Source: JANWHQ01 sp963775275 (lineage in GTDB: Bacteria > Pseudomonadota > Alphaproteobacteria > Caulobacterales > Caulobacteraceae). Taken from it: 64,000 bases of DNA. Location of the stretch: assembly GCA_963775275.1 (NCBI GenBank), contig CAVZII010000005.1, positions 3,410,001 to 3,474,000 on the forward strand, written 5' to 3'. The notes beneath the pieces are model-generated. The model worked only from the letters and a program-made list of their open reading frames with translations. It did no database searches and had not been told where the DNA came from. The position numbers were made by a program, and so were the translations under genes. Below, piece after piece: positions 53,648-62,627 of the stretch. Position 1 is the first letter of the stretch. Every line of letters begins with the position of its first letter.

Positions 53648-54274
53648 TCAGGCGCCCTGCGGAAGGAGGCCCAGGCGGTCGCCCATCTTCACCAGCTCGG
53701 CGAACGATTTGGCCTGCATCTTCTCCATCACCCGACCGCGATGCGCCTTCACCGTGATCTCACTGATGCCGAGCTCCCAGGCGACCTGTTTGTTGAGCAG
53801 CCCTGCCACGACCAGGGTCATGACTTCACGCTCACGACGGCTCAGCAGTGCGTAGCGCTCGCGGAGCGCATTCAGCGCCGCGCGTTCGTCCACCGCGGCG
53901 CGGCTTCGTTCCAGCGCGGCCTCGATCGCCGCCAGCAGAACCTCGTCCCTGAACGGCTTGATCAGGAACTCGGCCGCTCCGGCCTTCATCGCTCGCACGC
54001 TCATGGGCACGTCGCCGTAGCCGGTAATGAAGATGATCGGCATGTGCGACCGCTCGCCCGCGATCAAAGCCTGCAGGTCGAGTCCGTTCAGATCGGGGAG
54101 GCTGACGTCGAGGACGAGGCAGCAGGGTCCGGACGCGGAGGGCCAGGCCAGAAAGGCCTCCGCGGACTCGAACACGCGCGGCTCCCAGCCCGACGTCGCG
54201 ATCGCGGCCTCCAGTGCCTCGCGGACCGACACATCGTCATCGACGACGAACACGGATGGGATGGCGTCCGGCAT
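53648..54274 (-). CDS. FixJ-family response regulator (receiver plus LuxR-type HTH)
   Basis: A 208-residue regulator. The receiver (about 6-120) has acidic residues VVDDDVSVRE, the phosphoacceptor in CLVLDVSLPDLNG (Asp56), the Thr/Ser in IIFITGYGD and the lysine in FLIKPFRDE. The output domain (about 140-205) is a LuxR/FixJ helix-turn-helix: LLSRREREVMTLVVAGLLNK, then AWELGISEITVKAHRGRVMEKM. It should bind DNA once phosphorylated by one of the nearby kinases and is the best local candidate for recognising the ATACC boxes. It is cotranscribed with the CheY-like gene lying 71 bp upstream. The start was set at the MPDAIPSVF methionine, since the longer reading adds non-family residues. Confidence 0.9.
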   Translation of the reverse strand: MPDAIPSVFVVDDDVSVREALEAAIATSGWEPRVFESAEAFLAWPSASGPCCLVLDVSLPDLNGLDLQALIAGERSHMPIIFITGYGDVPMSVRAMKAGAAEFLIKPFRDEVLLAAIEAALERSRAAVDERAALNALRERYALLSRREREVMTLVVAGLLNKQVAWELGISEITVKAHRGRVMEKMQAKSFAELVKMGDRLGLLPQGA

Positions 54275-54344
54275 GATGGCTGGCCTCCTGAACGGGGCGG
54301 TGGCGGTCGTGTCGCGGCAAGTGGGCGGTCCCATGTGTCGGTGC

Positions 54345-54716
54345 TCAGCTCTGCTCGAGCGCGGCGGCCACCGCTTCGACGATCGCAGTCTCAGTGAACG
54401 GCTTGATCAGACAGGCGACCGCGCCCCTCCGCAGCACGTCCCGAACGGTCTTGTCGTCCGATCGCGCGGTGATGAACACGATTGGAATGTCGGCCCCGCG
54501 CCTGGCCAACTCCAGTTGGAGCTCCGGTCCGGTCATGCCGGGCATCGCCACATCGAGCACCAGACAGCCGGTCTTCGCCAGGCTGGGCGAGGCGAGGTAC
54601 GCCTCGGCGGTTGCAAACGCCTCGACGTCGTAGCCGAAGGACTGCAGAAGCGCGGGCAGAGACTCGCGGACCGACACGTCGTCATCGACGATCGAGACGA
54701 GGCTGCGTTGGTCCAT
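54345..54716 (-). CDS. Single-domain (CheY-like) response regulator
   Basis: A 123-residue stand-alone receiver. It shows VSIVDDDVSVRESL, the phosphoacceptor in CLVLDVAMPGMTGPEL (Asp55), IVFITARSDD and the conserved lysine in CLIKPFTETA. It has no output domain, so it probably works as a phosphate sink or relay, or controls a partner protein. It is closest to the FixJ-like receiver next door, suggesting duplication. The ATG at 54716 follows a GGAGGGTACGG site; the longer reading is arginine-rich. It is the first gene of the pair, in front of the FixJ-like gene. Confidence 0.87.
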   Translation of the reverse strand: MDQRSLVSIVDDDVSVRESLPALLQSFGYDVEAFATAEAYLASPSLAKTGCLVLDVAMPGMTGPELQLELARRGADIPIVFITARSDDKTVRDVLRRGAVACLIKPFTETAIVEAVAAALEQS

Positions 54717-55115
54717 TCCGTACCCTCCACGGGACCTCTGGCGGCGCCTGGGGTCCCCACTGCCGTGCGCGAGGGGCGAACTCGAGGGGACGCAACTCAA
54801 TTCCGCTTCGACAACTCATGTCGCGCGCGCCTCAACGGTGCGCTGCCTGAATGAGCTGCGTCCATACCTACCAAGGTATCAGTGCACGAAGATTGCTGAG
54901 GTGACAGATGGAGCGCCGAAGGCCCAACGTCGTTCAGACACTGGTCCAGCAACGCTGGGGCAGGGCTGCGCGTAGTCGTTGTCACCAATTCTAGCTCGCA
55001 AAACATATCTCATTGGGATATTCCTCCGGCGGTCCGGAACACCATCAATGCCCGTGTTCATGGACCTGGTCGTCACCGCCGCTTGGGGCGGTGGAGTTGA
55101 GGGAAGGCTGCGCCT
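54717..55115. other. Divergent region between the regulator pair and the MEDS/kinase genes
   Basis: About 400 bp without a supported gene. At 54864-54879 it has a palindrome ATACCTACCAAGGTAT in which each half is an ATACC half-box, facing both directions. From 54980 to 55020 the base composition turns AT-rich (CAAAACATATCTCATTGGGATATTCC), as expected of a promoter region. GGAAC near 55041 lacks a correctly spaced CGTT, so no EcfG-type promoter is claimed. Confidence 0.45.
54864..54879. promoter_or_regulatory. ATACCT-N4-AGGTAT palindrome
   Basis: ATACCTACCAAGGTAT is a perfect 6-bp inverted repeat with a four-base centre. Both strands read ATACCT, the left half of the ATACC-N3-GTCCAAT box, so a dimeric regulator could bind here facing both the regulator pair (start 54716) and the MEDS gene (start 55116). 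It could be the autoregulatory site. Confidence 0.45.
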
Positions 55116-55759
55116 ATGACCAAGACGACGCCCCCGATCCGCTTCTCGAACACATGGCTGGACCAGACGCGCCATGTCTGCGCTTTCTTCAATAGCGCAG
55201 AAGAAGAGTACGACGTTTTGCTTCCATTTATTAGAGATGGATTTGAATGCGGTCACAAGGCCGTGCACGTCGTCAATCCGGATCAGAGGCAAGACCACGT
55301 CGAGCGACTGACAAGAGCGGGAATAGACGTGGAGATGCGGCGGCGGAGCGCGGCCAGTTCGAGCTTCGCATCAACACCGAGACCTATCTGCAGGACGATC
55401 GCTTCGACTTTGACAGGATGCTCGCAGCATTCGAGCAGATGGCGAGCGGAGGCGCCGCCGGGGAGTTTCCGCTCAGCCGGATCGTCTGTCGGATGGATTG
55501 GGCCGCCGAAGACCAATCCTACCTCGAGGATCTTGTCGCGTTCGAGGCGCGTGTGAACGACGTCTGGCGCCGGCACGAGGACGTCGTCGTCTGCACATAC
55601 GACCTTGCGAAGTTCGGCGGGGACACGGTCATCGACATCCTGCGCACCCACCCGATGGTCATCGTCGGCGGCCTGCTGCACCAGAACCCCTTCTTCGTGC
55701 CGCCCGAGGAATTTCTGCTGGAGCTACGCGCGCGGCGCGCTCGGCCGTCAGCCCCGTAG
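55116..55759 (+). pseudogene. MEDS-domain sensor protein, one frameshift
   Basis: The ATG at 55116 opens WLDQTRHVCAFFNSAEEEYD and FIRDGFECGHKAVHVVNPDQ, the start of a MEDS (DcmR-type sensory) domain. At about 55335 one G appears missing in a GCGGCGGCG run, and the next frame gives GQFELRINTETYLQDDRFDF, RIVCRMDWAAED, VVVCTYDLAKFGGDTVIDIL and a C-terminal MVIVGGLLHQNPFFVPPEEF. Repaired length is about 215 residues with no output domain. MEDS proteins are found in methylotrophs and soil bacteria linked to kinases and thought to bind small hydrocarbons. The kinase gene begins 8 bp after its stop, so the pair likely forms a sensing module. Confidence 0.8.
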
Positions 55760-55766
55760 CGGCGCC

Positions 55767-57503
55767 GTGCCGTCCGACCCGGCCGTCGAAATCAAGCGCC
55801 TGCAGCGCTGCATCAACGATCTGGTGAGCGTCACGGCTCTGCCGGCCACGTGGGTCGGCGCGGAGACATCCCAGATCGTGACCTCGCTGGTCGACGCGCT
55901 CCATCGGGTGCTGGACCCCGATTTCGTCTACATGCGGTTCGTCGACCGGGTCGCCGGAACACAGGTCGAAAGCCTGCGGCCGGCGTCCAATCGGAATCAT
56001 CTCGCGGCGGGCATCGCCGCCTTGATGCTCCAGGTCGGAAACGACCCCCCGCAATGGCAGGCTCGCTCCCTGCAGATGCAAGTCGGCGGCGATGTCGCCA
56101 TCGCCGCGGCGCCGTTGGGACTGCACGGCGACCTGGGATTCGTCCTGGCGGGATCGCGGCGCGCGGACTTCCCGGGTCGGACCGAGCGCCTTCTGCTCGA
56201 CGTCGCGGCCAACCTGGCGGTGGTGGGTCTGCAGGAAGCCCATCTGCTGAACGCGCACAAGCTGGCTGCGAGCGCGTTGGACGAGCGCGTCGTTCAGCGG
56301 ACGGCGGAGCTCGCCGAGGCCAATCGGGCGCTGACGGCCGAGGTCGCGGAGCGAGGCCGCGCGCAGGAGGCGCTCAGCGTGAGCGAGATCGAGTTGCGCC
56401 GCGCCCATGCGCAGCTGGCGGAAGCCCAACGCCTCAGCAAGACGGGAAGCTTCACCTGGGACGTCCTGAAGGACGAACACGACTGGTCCGAAGAAATCCG
56501 CCGCACCTTCGGCTTCGATCAGGCGGACAAGGTGACCACCGACATGATCCGGGCGGCCATCCATCCCGGGGATGCGGCCGAAGTGGAGCGCGCGATCAGC
56601 GGCGCGGCGGAGGGGCGGAATTTCGACCTCGTCTTCCGCATCGTCACGCGCGCGGGCGAGTTGCGCCATGTCCGGGTCGTCGGTGATCGCGTTGAGCACA
56701 TCGCCGACCGACCCGTCTTCATCGGCGCGCTGCAGGACGTGACCGAGAGCACCTTGGCCGAAGAGGCTCTCGAACGCGCACGTCGGGAGCTCGCCCACGT
56801 CTCACGGATCACGGCGCTCAGTGCGCTCACCGCCTCGATCGCCCACGAGGTCAATCAGCCGCTCGCCGGCATCGTGACCAACGCGGGCGCCTGTGTGCGC
56901 ATGCTGGGCGCAGAGCAGCCCGACATCGCCAGCGCTCTGGCCACCGCCCGGCGTACGATCAGGGACGCAAACCGCGCAGCGGACGTGATCAAGCAACTGC
57001 GTGCGCTGTTCTCGAGGAAACCGCTGGCGAGCGAACTCGTCGACCTGAACGACGCCGCCCGGGAGATCCTGACCCTCTCCTCGAGCGAGCTGCAAAACGC
57101 ACGGGTGATCCTGCACAGCGACCTGCTCGACGGCCTGCCGCCCGTCCTGGGCGACCGGGTCCAGCTGCAGCAAGTCATGTCGAACCTGGTGCTCAACGCC
57201 GCCCAGGCGATGCAAGCTGTCGACGACCGGCCGCATGACCTCTGGATCTCGACCTCCGAAGACAGAGGTCAGGTCCTGCTGGCGGTGCGGGACTTCGGCG
57301 CAGGGGCCGACACCGGACAGCTCTCGCAACTGTTCAACGCCTTCTACACGACCAAGCCCGACGGGATGGGCGTCGGGCTGGCGGTCAGCCGCTCGATCAT
57401 CGAAGCCCATGGCGGACGCCTCTGGGCGAGCCCCAACGACGGGCCGGGCCTGACCTTCACGTTCTCGGTGCCGATCAAGCCGGACGCGCAAGCGACGACG
57501 TGA
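55767..57503 (+). CDS. GAF-PAS sensor histidine kinase
   Basis: A 578-residue soluble kinase using a GTG start 8 bp after the MEDS gene. Domains: a GAF-like region (about 20-155), a short coiled coil (165-200, ERVVQRTAELAEANRAL), a PAS domain (about 220-335, SKTGSFTWDVLKDEHDWSEE) and a HisKA domain with ASIAHEVNQPLAGIVTNAGA (phosphoacceptor His near 359). The HATPase has VMSNLVLNAAQAM (N box), VRDFGAGAD (D box), YTTKPDGMGVGLAVSRSI and GGRLWASPNDGPGLTF. No membrane segment is present, so signals come from the cytoplasm, perhaps via the MEDS partner. Its HEVNQPL type box is common in FixL-like kinases that pair with FixJ regulators. Intact. Confidence 0.9.
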   Translation: MPSDPAVEIKRLQRCINDLVSVTALPATWVGAETSQIVTSLVDALHRVLDPDFVYMRFVDRVAGTQVESLRPASNRNHLAAGIAALMLQVGNDPPQWQARSLQMQVGGDVAIAAAPLGLHGDLGFVLAGSRRADFPGRTERLLLDVAANLAVVGLQEAHLLNAHKLAASALDERVVQRTAELAEANRALTAEVAERGRAQEALSVSEIELRRAHAQLAEAQRLSKTGSFTWDVLKDEHDWSEEIRRTFGFDQADKVTTDMIRAAIHPGDAAEVERAISGAAEGRNFDLVFRIVTRAGELRHVRVVGDRVEHIADRPVFIGALQDVTESTLAEEALERARRELAHVSRITALSALTASIAHEVNQPLAGIVTNAGACVRMLGAEQPDIASALATARRTIRDANRAADVIKQLRALFSRKPLASELVDLNDAAREILTLSSSELQNARVILHSDLLDGLPPVLGDRVQLQQVMSNLVLNAAQAMQAVDDRPHDLWISTSEDRGQVLLAVRDFGAGADTGQLSQLFNAFYTTKPDGMGVGLAVSRSIIEAHGGRLWASPNDGPGLTFTFSVPIKPDAQATT

Positions 57504-57536
57504 GGAGACGTCGCCCGCGCCCGGACGCCGCGCCGG

Positions 57537-58230
57537 TCAGGCGGCCTTCGCGCGTCCGTGCATCAGTCTCAGCAGCTCCGTCGCGCCGGCGGTGGACGAC
57601 GCGGGGTTCTGGCCTGTGACCAGGCGACCGTCGACCACGACGAACGGCAGCCAGTCGTCGGTCTTCTCGAAGACGCCCCCCAGGCGTCTCAGTTCGTCTT
57701 CCACGAGGAAGGGCACGACCGCGGTCAGCCCCACGGCTTCTTCTTCGGTATTCGTGAAGCCGGTGACCCGCTTTCCCTTCACGATCGACGAGCCCTGGTA
57801 TGTCACCCGACGGAACACGCCTGGCGCGTGGCAGACCGCCGCCACCGGCTTTCCGGCGTTGTAGAAGGCCTCGATCAGGGCGATGGAGGTCTCGTTGTCG
57901 ACGAGGTCCCACATCGGGCCGTGGCCGCCCGGGTAGAACACCGTATCGAAGTCGTCCGCCGCGACCTGGTCGAGCCTGACCGTGTTCGCGAGCACCTTCT
58001 GCGTCGCCGGATCGTTCTTGAAGCGGGTCATCGCCGGGGTCTGATTGTCGGGATCGTCGCTCCTGGGATCGATCGGCGCCTGACCGCCCTTGGGCGAAGC
58101 CAAGGTGACCTCGGCTCCGGCGTCGGTGAACACGTAGTAGGGAGCGGCGAACTCCTCGAGCCGAGAATCCGGTCTTCCTGCCGGTGTCTCCGAGAGTGTC
58201 GTGGGAGGTCAGGACCATCAGGATCTTCAT
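57537..58230 (-). pseudogene. DJ-1/PfpI family protein (type 1 glutamine amidotransferase-like), one frameshift
   Basis: The ATG at 58230 starts KILMVLTSHDTLGDTGRKTG, then one extra base near 58160-58165 moves the frame to VFTDAGAEVTLASPKGGQAP, FDTVFYPGGHGPMWDLVDN and AAVCHAPGVFRRVTY. The nucleophile elbow is AVCHAPG, with the Cys typical of the class, followed by VKGKRVTGFTNTEE. Repaired length is about 230 residues, matching Hsp31-like or glyoxalase III-type members, which detoxify methylglyoxal or act as chaperones under stress. A variant ATACC box lies 80 bp upstream in the same orientation. The gene follows the OprB/dehydrogenase operon on the same strand. Confidence 0.8.
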
Positions 58231-58309
58231 CGCCGGTCTCCATTGATGACGTCGCCGGCCCAGGGACCGCCGAGCTGTCGAAGCGAGCATGCGGACAGGG
58301 CGGATATCC

Positions 58310-58324
58310 ATTGGACGAAGGTGT
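58310..58324 (-). promoter_or_regulatory. ATACC-type box upstream of the DJ-1/PfpI gene
   Basis: The minus strand reads ACACCTTCGTCCAAT, 11 of 12 defined positions of the consensus (T to C in the first half; the GTCCAAT half is exact). It stands in the short gap between the OprB gene stop (58346) and the DJ-1/PfpI start (58230). Confidence 0.5.
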
Positions 58325-58345
58325 CGTCGGCGCCGTCGTGTCACG

Positions 58346-59593
58346 TCAGAAAGTCGCCTGGACGTGCGCGGCGAACACGACCGTGTCCGGGCGGGTGTCC
58401 AGCGCGCCCGGCCGGACGACATATTGGATCGACGGCCTCACGAGCAGCCACGGCTCGGCCTGCCAGCCGTAGTTCAGCTCGACGAGCTGCTCGTCGCTCT
58501 GGACTGGCTTTCCGGCGCGCCGTTCGGCATCGCGCACACGGCCGTTCACGTTGAGCCGGATCCAGCTCAGGCTGACGATGTCGTCGTCACGGCCGAACGC
58601 GCCCCGGAGGCTCGCGCCGGCTTCATAGGTCGAGCTGAACAGCCCCGTGATCGGATCGCTGAACGTGGCCACGCCGAAGACGCTGAGGCCCTGCATCCGT
58701 CCCGGCCGCCATTTCCAGATCTGCTGGGCCGCCTGGACGTAGCCGCCGATCCGATCGTGCGCGAGCCGTGTCGGATCGCCGAGATCGGGCGTGCGCGAGC
58801 TGTCGTAGTAGAACCCGACCTTGTAGACGCCCGTGTAGTCGGCGGGCGTCTTGCCGCGCACGTAGCCGACCTCGATCGGCGTGATGACGCCCGTGGTGCG
58901 GGAGAACCCGAGGTCGAAGCCGTTCGAGTGCTGTTTTCTCGCGGGCGTGACGTCGTAGATCCCGCCCTGCACGTACCATCCGGACCGGGCCTTCCACTTC
59001 AGGCGGCCGCCCCAGGCGCCGGTCGGCGAATCCAGCCATCCCGAGCCGTACAGCAAGCCCAGCGGATGGCCGCAGTCGCCGTTGTTGTCGAAATTGCAGA
59101 CATACGACAGGCCGCCGAAGTCGTTCCCCAGGGAATAGAACCCGCCCTTGAAATCGAGGCGGTCTCCCAGGAAGTTCCGCTCGTAGCTGAGCTCGTCGAA
59201 GCGAAGATTCTGCCCCTGGCCCCAGAACGCCTGGTTCTGGATGTAGGCCCCGGTGAACCTGTCCTGGATGGCGTCGCCCCACCGGTCCGAGAACAGGATG
59301 CGGACCGTCCCGCCGTCGCTCCAGTGCAGCTTTCGCAGATCGAGCACCGCCCCCAGGTTCAGCTGCTGGGCCGAAGCGAAGCCGTGTCCGTTGTATCCGC
59401 GCTGGTTGACCGCCGGGTCCCAATAGAAGCGTGCGACGAGGTCCACCCCATCGTCGGAGAGACGCTTTCGCCAGCCGAGGTTCTTGAGCAACGGCGCTTG
59501 CGGAACGCTGTCCAGGGGCTGGACCTGGGCCAGCGCCGTCAACGGCGCGCCGGTCAGGACGGCTCCCGCGAGCAGGGCGGCGAAGGGCTTCAT
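58346..59593 (-). CDS. OprB-type carbohydrate porin
   Basis: A 415-residue outer-membrane protein with a signal peptide (FAALLAGAVLTGAPLTALAQ) and many alternating strands ending in aromatic pairs, finishing VVFAAHVQATF with the C-terminal Phe needed for outer-membrane assembly. Characteristic OprB stretches include WRKRLSDDGVDLVARFYWDP, GGFYSLGNDFGGL and GGYVQAAQQIWKW. It would let sugars or polyols into the periplasm, where the dehydrogenase encoded just upstream oxidises them. The ATG at 59593 overlaps the cytochrome gene's stop by four bases (ATGA). A Met 11 codons earlier lies within the upstream gene and is not favoured. Confidence 0.85.
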   Translation of the reverse strand: MKPFAALLAGAVLTGAPLTALAQVQPLDSVPQAPLLKNLGWRKRLSDDGVDLVARFYWDPAVNQRGYNGHGFASAQQLNLGAVLDLRKLHWSDGGTVRILFSDRWGDAIQDRFTGAYIQNQAFWGQGQNLRFDELSYERNFLGDRLDFKGGFYSLGNDFGGLSYVCNFDNNGDCGHPLGLLYGSGWLDSPTGAWGGRLKWKARSGWYVQGGIYDVTPARKQHSNGFDLGFSRTTGVITPIEVGYVRGKTPADYTGVYKVGFYYDSSRTPDLGDPTRLAHDRIGGYVQAAQQIWKWRPGRMQGLSVFGVATFSDPITGLFSSTYEAGASLRGAFGRDDDIVSLSWIRLNVNGRVRDAERRAGKPVQSDEQLVELNYGWQAEPWLLVRPSIQYVVRPGALDTRPDTVVFAAHVQATF

Positions 59594-60978
59594 TTCGAAG
59601 CTCCGTGTCGACGCGCGGCTTGCCACACGGCCACGAAGATCAGAGCGAGAACGGCCAGGATCGCCGCCGCGGCGAGCCAGACCGCATGCACGATCAATCC
59701 CGACGAGCCGCCCCGGCGCGCCACCGCCACGTCATGGTGACTGACACGGGCCTTCGGGTCGCCGAAGGTCGACAGCACGTAGTTGCTGACCGCGGCCACC
59801 TGGTCGTCGCTGAGGGCCTGAACATATGAACCTGACCCGAAGCCCGGCATCTCGACGCGCTTGCCGTCGATGTCGCGGTGGACGCCGAACACGATCGACG
59901 CCACGAGGTTGTCGGGCCGCGGCGCGCCCGTGGCGGTGTTGTGGAACAGCGAGGGATAGGCCTGGTCTGGCGTGCCCGCGCCGTCCCGCTGGTGGCAGCT
60001 TGCGCAATAGCGGCTGTAGAGGACGGCGCCGTCCGCGCCGTGCGGGGCGAAGTCGCCGCGCACCAACGTCTCCAGACGCGTCGGCGCGCCCCAGCCGAAG
60101 TCGGCGGTGGTCGCGCCACGCCGGTGAACCGGCCGGACGGTTTGGATATAGGTCGCGATCGCCGACAGGTCCTGGTCGCTCAGGTGCTGCAGGCTGTTGG
60201 CGACGGCCTCCGCCATCCCTCCAGCCGCCTGGCTCTTGCCGTGTACGACACCGCTCCTGAGGTACTGGACGAGTTCGGCGTGGCTCCACCCGCCGACGCC
60301 GCTGACCGCGTCGGACGTGATGTTGGGCGCGTACCAGGACCCGATCGGCCCGCCGGCGTAGGCGCGGCCCGTTTCCCGTCCCATCAGGACGTTGCGCGGC
60401 GTGTGACAGTCCGAGCAGTGCTCCAGCGCCTCGGCGAGATAGGCCCCGCGATTCCACGCGGCGCTTCGCGCCCGGTCGGCGTGGAACCGCCCGTCGTGGA
60501 AGAACAGCGCGTTCCAGACCCCCATGGTCCAGCGCAGGTTGAACGGAAATGGCAGGCGTGTGGCCGGCGCGCGCGCTTCCACCGGCTTCACGCCTTTCAT
60601 GAAGTAGGCGTAGAGCGCCGCGACGTCGCCGTCCGAGAGCTTGGTGTAGGCGGCGTACGGCATCGCCGGGTAGAGATGGCGGCCGTCGGCCCGCATGCCC
60701 TCCCTGAGCGCGCGCGCGAACTGCGCCTCGGTATAGCCGCCGATGCCATAGGCCTTCGATGGCGTGATGTTGGTGGAGTAGATCGGGCCGAGCGGGGACG
60801 CGATGGCGTAACCGCCCGCGAACGCGCTGCTTCCGGATGGGTTCGTGTGACAGGATGCGCAGTCCCCGGCGATCGCCAGGTAGCGGCCGCGCGCGACCTC
60901 GCTCGCCGACGGCGTCTGGGCCCGGGCGGCTCCTCCGAGCATCGCGACCGCGATCAGGGCGAGGGTCAACCGGCGCAT
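59590..60978 (-). CDS. Triheme cytochrome c subunit of a membrane sugar/alcohol dehydrogenase
   Basis: A 462-residue protein with a Sec signal peptide and three haem-binding motifs: GDCASCHTNP (Cys40-His44), HCSDCHTPR near 188 and YCASCHQRDG near 330. A C-terminal membrane anchor (WLAAAAILAVLALIFVAVW) tethers it to the inner membrane. This is the organisation of the cytochrome subunit of gluconate, sorbitol and fructose dehydrogenases, which passes electrons from the FAD subunit to ubiquinone. The ATG overlaps the GMC gene's stop by one base (TAATG), and its own stop overlaps the porin start, giving a coupled operon. Intact. Confidence 0.92.
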   Translation of the reverse strand: MRRLTLALIAVAMLGGAARAQTPSASEVARGRYLAIAGDCASCHTNPSGSSAFAGGYAIASPLGPIYSTNITPSKAYGIGGYTEAQFARALREGMRADGRHLYPAMPYAAYTKLSDGDVAALYAYFMKGVKPVEARAPATRLPFPFNLRWTMGVWNALFFHDGRFHADRARSAAWNRGAYLAEALEHCSDCHTPRNVLMGRETGRAYAGGPIGSWYAPNITSDAVSGVGGWSHAELVQYLRSGVVHGKSQAAGGMAEAVANSLQHLSDQDLSAIATYIQTVRPVHRRGATTADFGWGAPTRLETLVRGDFAPHGADGAVLYSRYCASCHQRDGAGTPDQAYPSLFHNTATGAPRPDNLVASIVFGVHRDIDGKRVEMPGFGSGSYVQALSDDQVAAVSNYVLSTFGDPKARVSHHDVAVARRGGSSGLIVHAVWLAAAAILAVLALIFVAVWQAARRHGASK

Positions 60979-62627
60979 TACGCGCGCCCCAGCGTGCGCT
61001 GGATGGCGTCGGCCGACTTGAGCGCCAGCGCAGCCATGCTGAGCGTCGAGTTGACCACGCTGGCGGACGGCATGGGTCCGCCGCCGGGCAGCCAGAGGTT
61101 GGCGTGGTCATGAGCCCGGCAGTCCCCGTCGACGACCGACGTCTTGGGGTCCGGTCCCATGATGGTGCTGCCCATCATGTGGTTGTTGGCGTTCAGGTGG
61201 GTGGTGACGCTGAACTCGACCGCGTTGAACAGGCTGCCGATGTGCCTGAGCTGCCGGATCGAGGCGTCGTAGCCCTCCCAGATGTAGTCGCTGAGCTCAT
61301 AATTCACGTCCGGGCACGGCAATCCCATGCCGTCCCTGCGCGAGGCGCTGAGCGTGAGCCGGTTGTTCGGATCCGGCAGGGGCTCGAGGCTGATCGAGAG
61401 GTCGACGCCGAAGATGGCGCGTCGCCGAATCTCGTCCTGCAGCGCCTTGCCGGTGAGCCCCAGCTTCAGGGCCTGGGCGGCCGCCGGCGCGACCCTGCTG
61501 ATGTTGTTCAGGATGATCTTGTTGGCCGAGTAATGCGAGCGGAACGCGCCGTCGCGCGGCCCCACCATGCAGCTCGACTGCGCCGGCCCGCGGCCGAGCC
61601 AGAGCGGCTGGTCGGCGAGGAAGGTGCAATGGAAACCGGAGTGGTCCATCATGTTGCGTCCGACCTGGTCGGACGAATTGGCGACGCCCGCCGGGTTCTG
61701 GGCGTTGGCCGCCATCAACAGCAGACGCGGCGTCTCCAGGGCGTTGCAGGCGATCACGAACGCCAGGCCCGTCGCGCGGTGGGAGACGCGGCGCGAGTTG
61801 TACCAGCGGACAGCCGTCACCCGGTTGTTGGCGTCCGTGTCGACCGCGTAGACCACGGAGTCCGCCAGCACCTCGACGCCTTTGGCCTCGGCGCGCTCGA
61901 CGGTGTGAATGGCGTTGTACATCGCGCCGATCGGGCAGATCGGCTGGCAGTTGTTGTTGCCGCAGCAGGCCGGCCGCCCCTGCCAGGGCTGCACCATCCG
62001 CCCCTGCGGAATGGGAACGCTGTTGTAGCCGTGCGGATTCACCACCTCCGCGAACCGCCGATCGCCGTGCGCCCACGGGATCATGTCCGCCGGGTATGGC
62101 TTTGACCGTTGCGTGGGGGACTGCAACGCCGGGTCGTTCGGCCCGGACACGCCCAGCGCCTCTTCGGCCCGGCAATAGTAGGGCTCCAGATCGTTGTAGC
62201 TGATCGGCCAGTCCAGCCCGACGCCGTAGGTGGTGCGCATCCTCAGGTCGACCGGCAGGTGCCGCCAGCACGAGGCCGCCCAGTGCCAGGTCGTCCCGCC
62301 GACCGCCTTCACGTAGGTCTGGACGTAGCTCTTGCCGTCCTTCCCGCTCAGGTGAACGTAGTCGTTGGGCGGGAAGTAGAGCGGGAACGGCGCCTTGTCC
62401 GTCTCGGGGAAGATTCCGTCGAAATCGCTGCCGAGCCGCCGCTGGAAGCTCGCATTCCGCCAGTTCTCGACGACCTCGCCCCGGTCGATCCTGGGGCCGG
62501 CCTCGATCATCAGGACCGAGTGGCCCGCGTCGACCAGCTGTTCGGCGATCAGCGAGCCCACCACGCCGGAGCCGACGATCACCACGTCCGCGTGGGCGTC
62601 CCCGTCTTGGAACGACGGCCTCCTCAT
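60978..62627 (-). CDS. GMC-family FAD subunit of a membrane sugar/alcohol dehydrogenase
   Basis: A 549-residue flavoprotein. The ADP-binding fold is DVVIVGSGVVGSLIAEQLVD, then VLMIEAGPRIDRG. A GGTTWHWAASCWRHLPVD stretch is the conserved flavin and substrate region of the GMC group; CGNNNCQPICPIGAMYNA supplies cysteines for a possible iron-sulfur cluster, as in fructose and sorbitol dehydrogenases. A C-terminal motif, VVNSTLSMAALALKSAD, closes the FAD site, and NNHMMGSTIMG holds the His near the active centre. It oxidises a polyol, sugar acid or sugar in the periplasm. It has no signal peptide of its own and would be carried across by the Tat-dependent small subunit encoded upstream. Confidence 0.9.
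   Translation of the reverse strand: MRRPSFQDGDAHADVVIVGSGVVGSLIAEQLVDAGHSVLMIEAGPRIDRGEVVENWRNASFQRRLGSDFDGIFPETDKAPFPLYFPPNDYVHLSGKDGKSYVQTYVKAVGGTTWHWAASCWRHLPVDLRMRTTYGVGLDWPISYNDLEPYYCRAEEALGVSGPNDPALQSPTQRSKPYPADMIPWAHGDRRFAEVVNPHGYNSVPIPQGRMVQPWQGRPACCGNNNCQPICPIGAMYNAIHTVERAEAKGVEVLADSVVYAVDTDANNRVTAVRWYNSRRVSHRATGLAFVIACNALETPRLLLMAANAQNPAGVANSSDQVGRNMMDHSGFHCTFLADQPLWLGRGPAQSSCMVGPRDGAFRSHYSANKIILNNISRVAPAAAQALKLGLTGKALQDEIRRRAIFGVDLSISLEPLPDPNNRLTLSASRRDGMGLPCPDVNYELSDYIWEGYDASIRQLRHIGSLFNAVEFSVTTHLNANNHMMGSTIMGPDPKTSVVDGDCRAHDHANLWLPGGGPMPSASVVNSTLSMAALALKSADAIQRTLGRA

Noticed and set aside
55040..55066. EcfG-type general stress promoter (GGAAC ... CGTT)
   Set aside because: GGAAC is present, but no CGTT occurs at the required 16-17 base distance.
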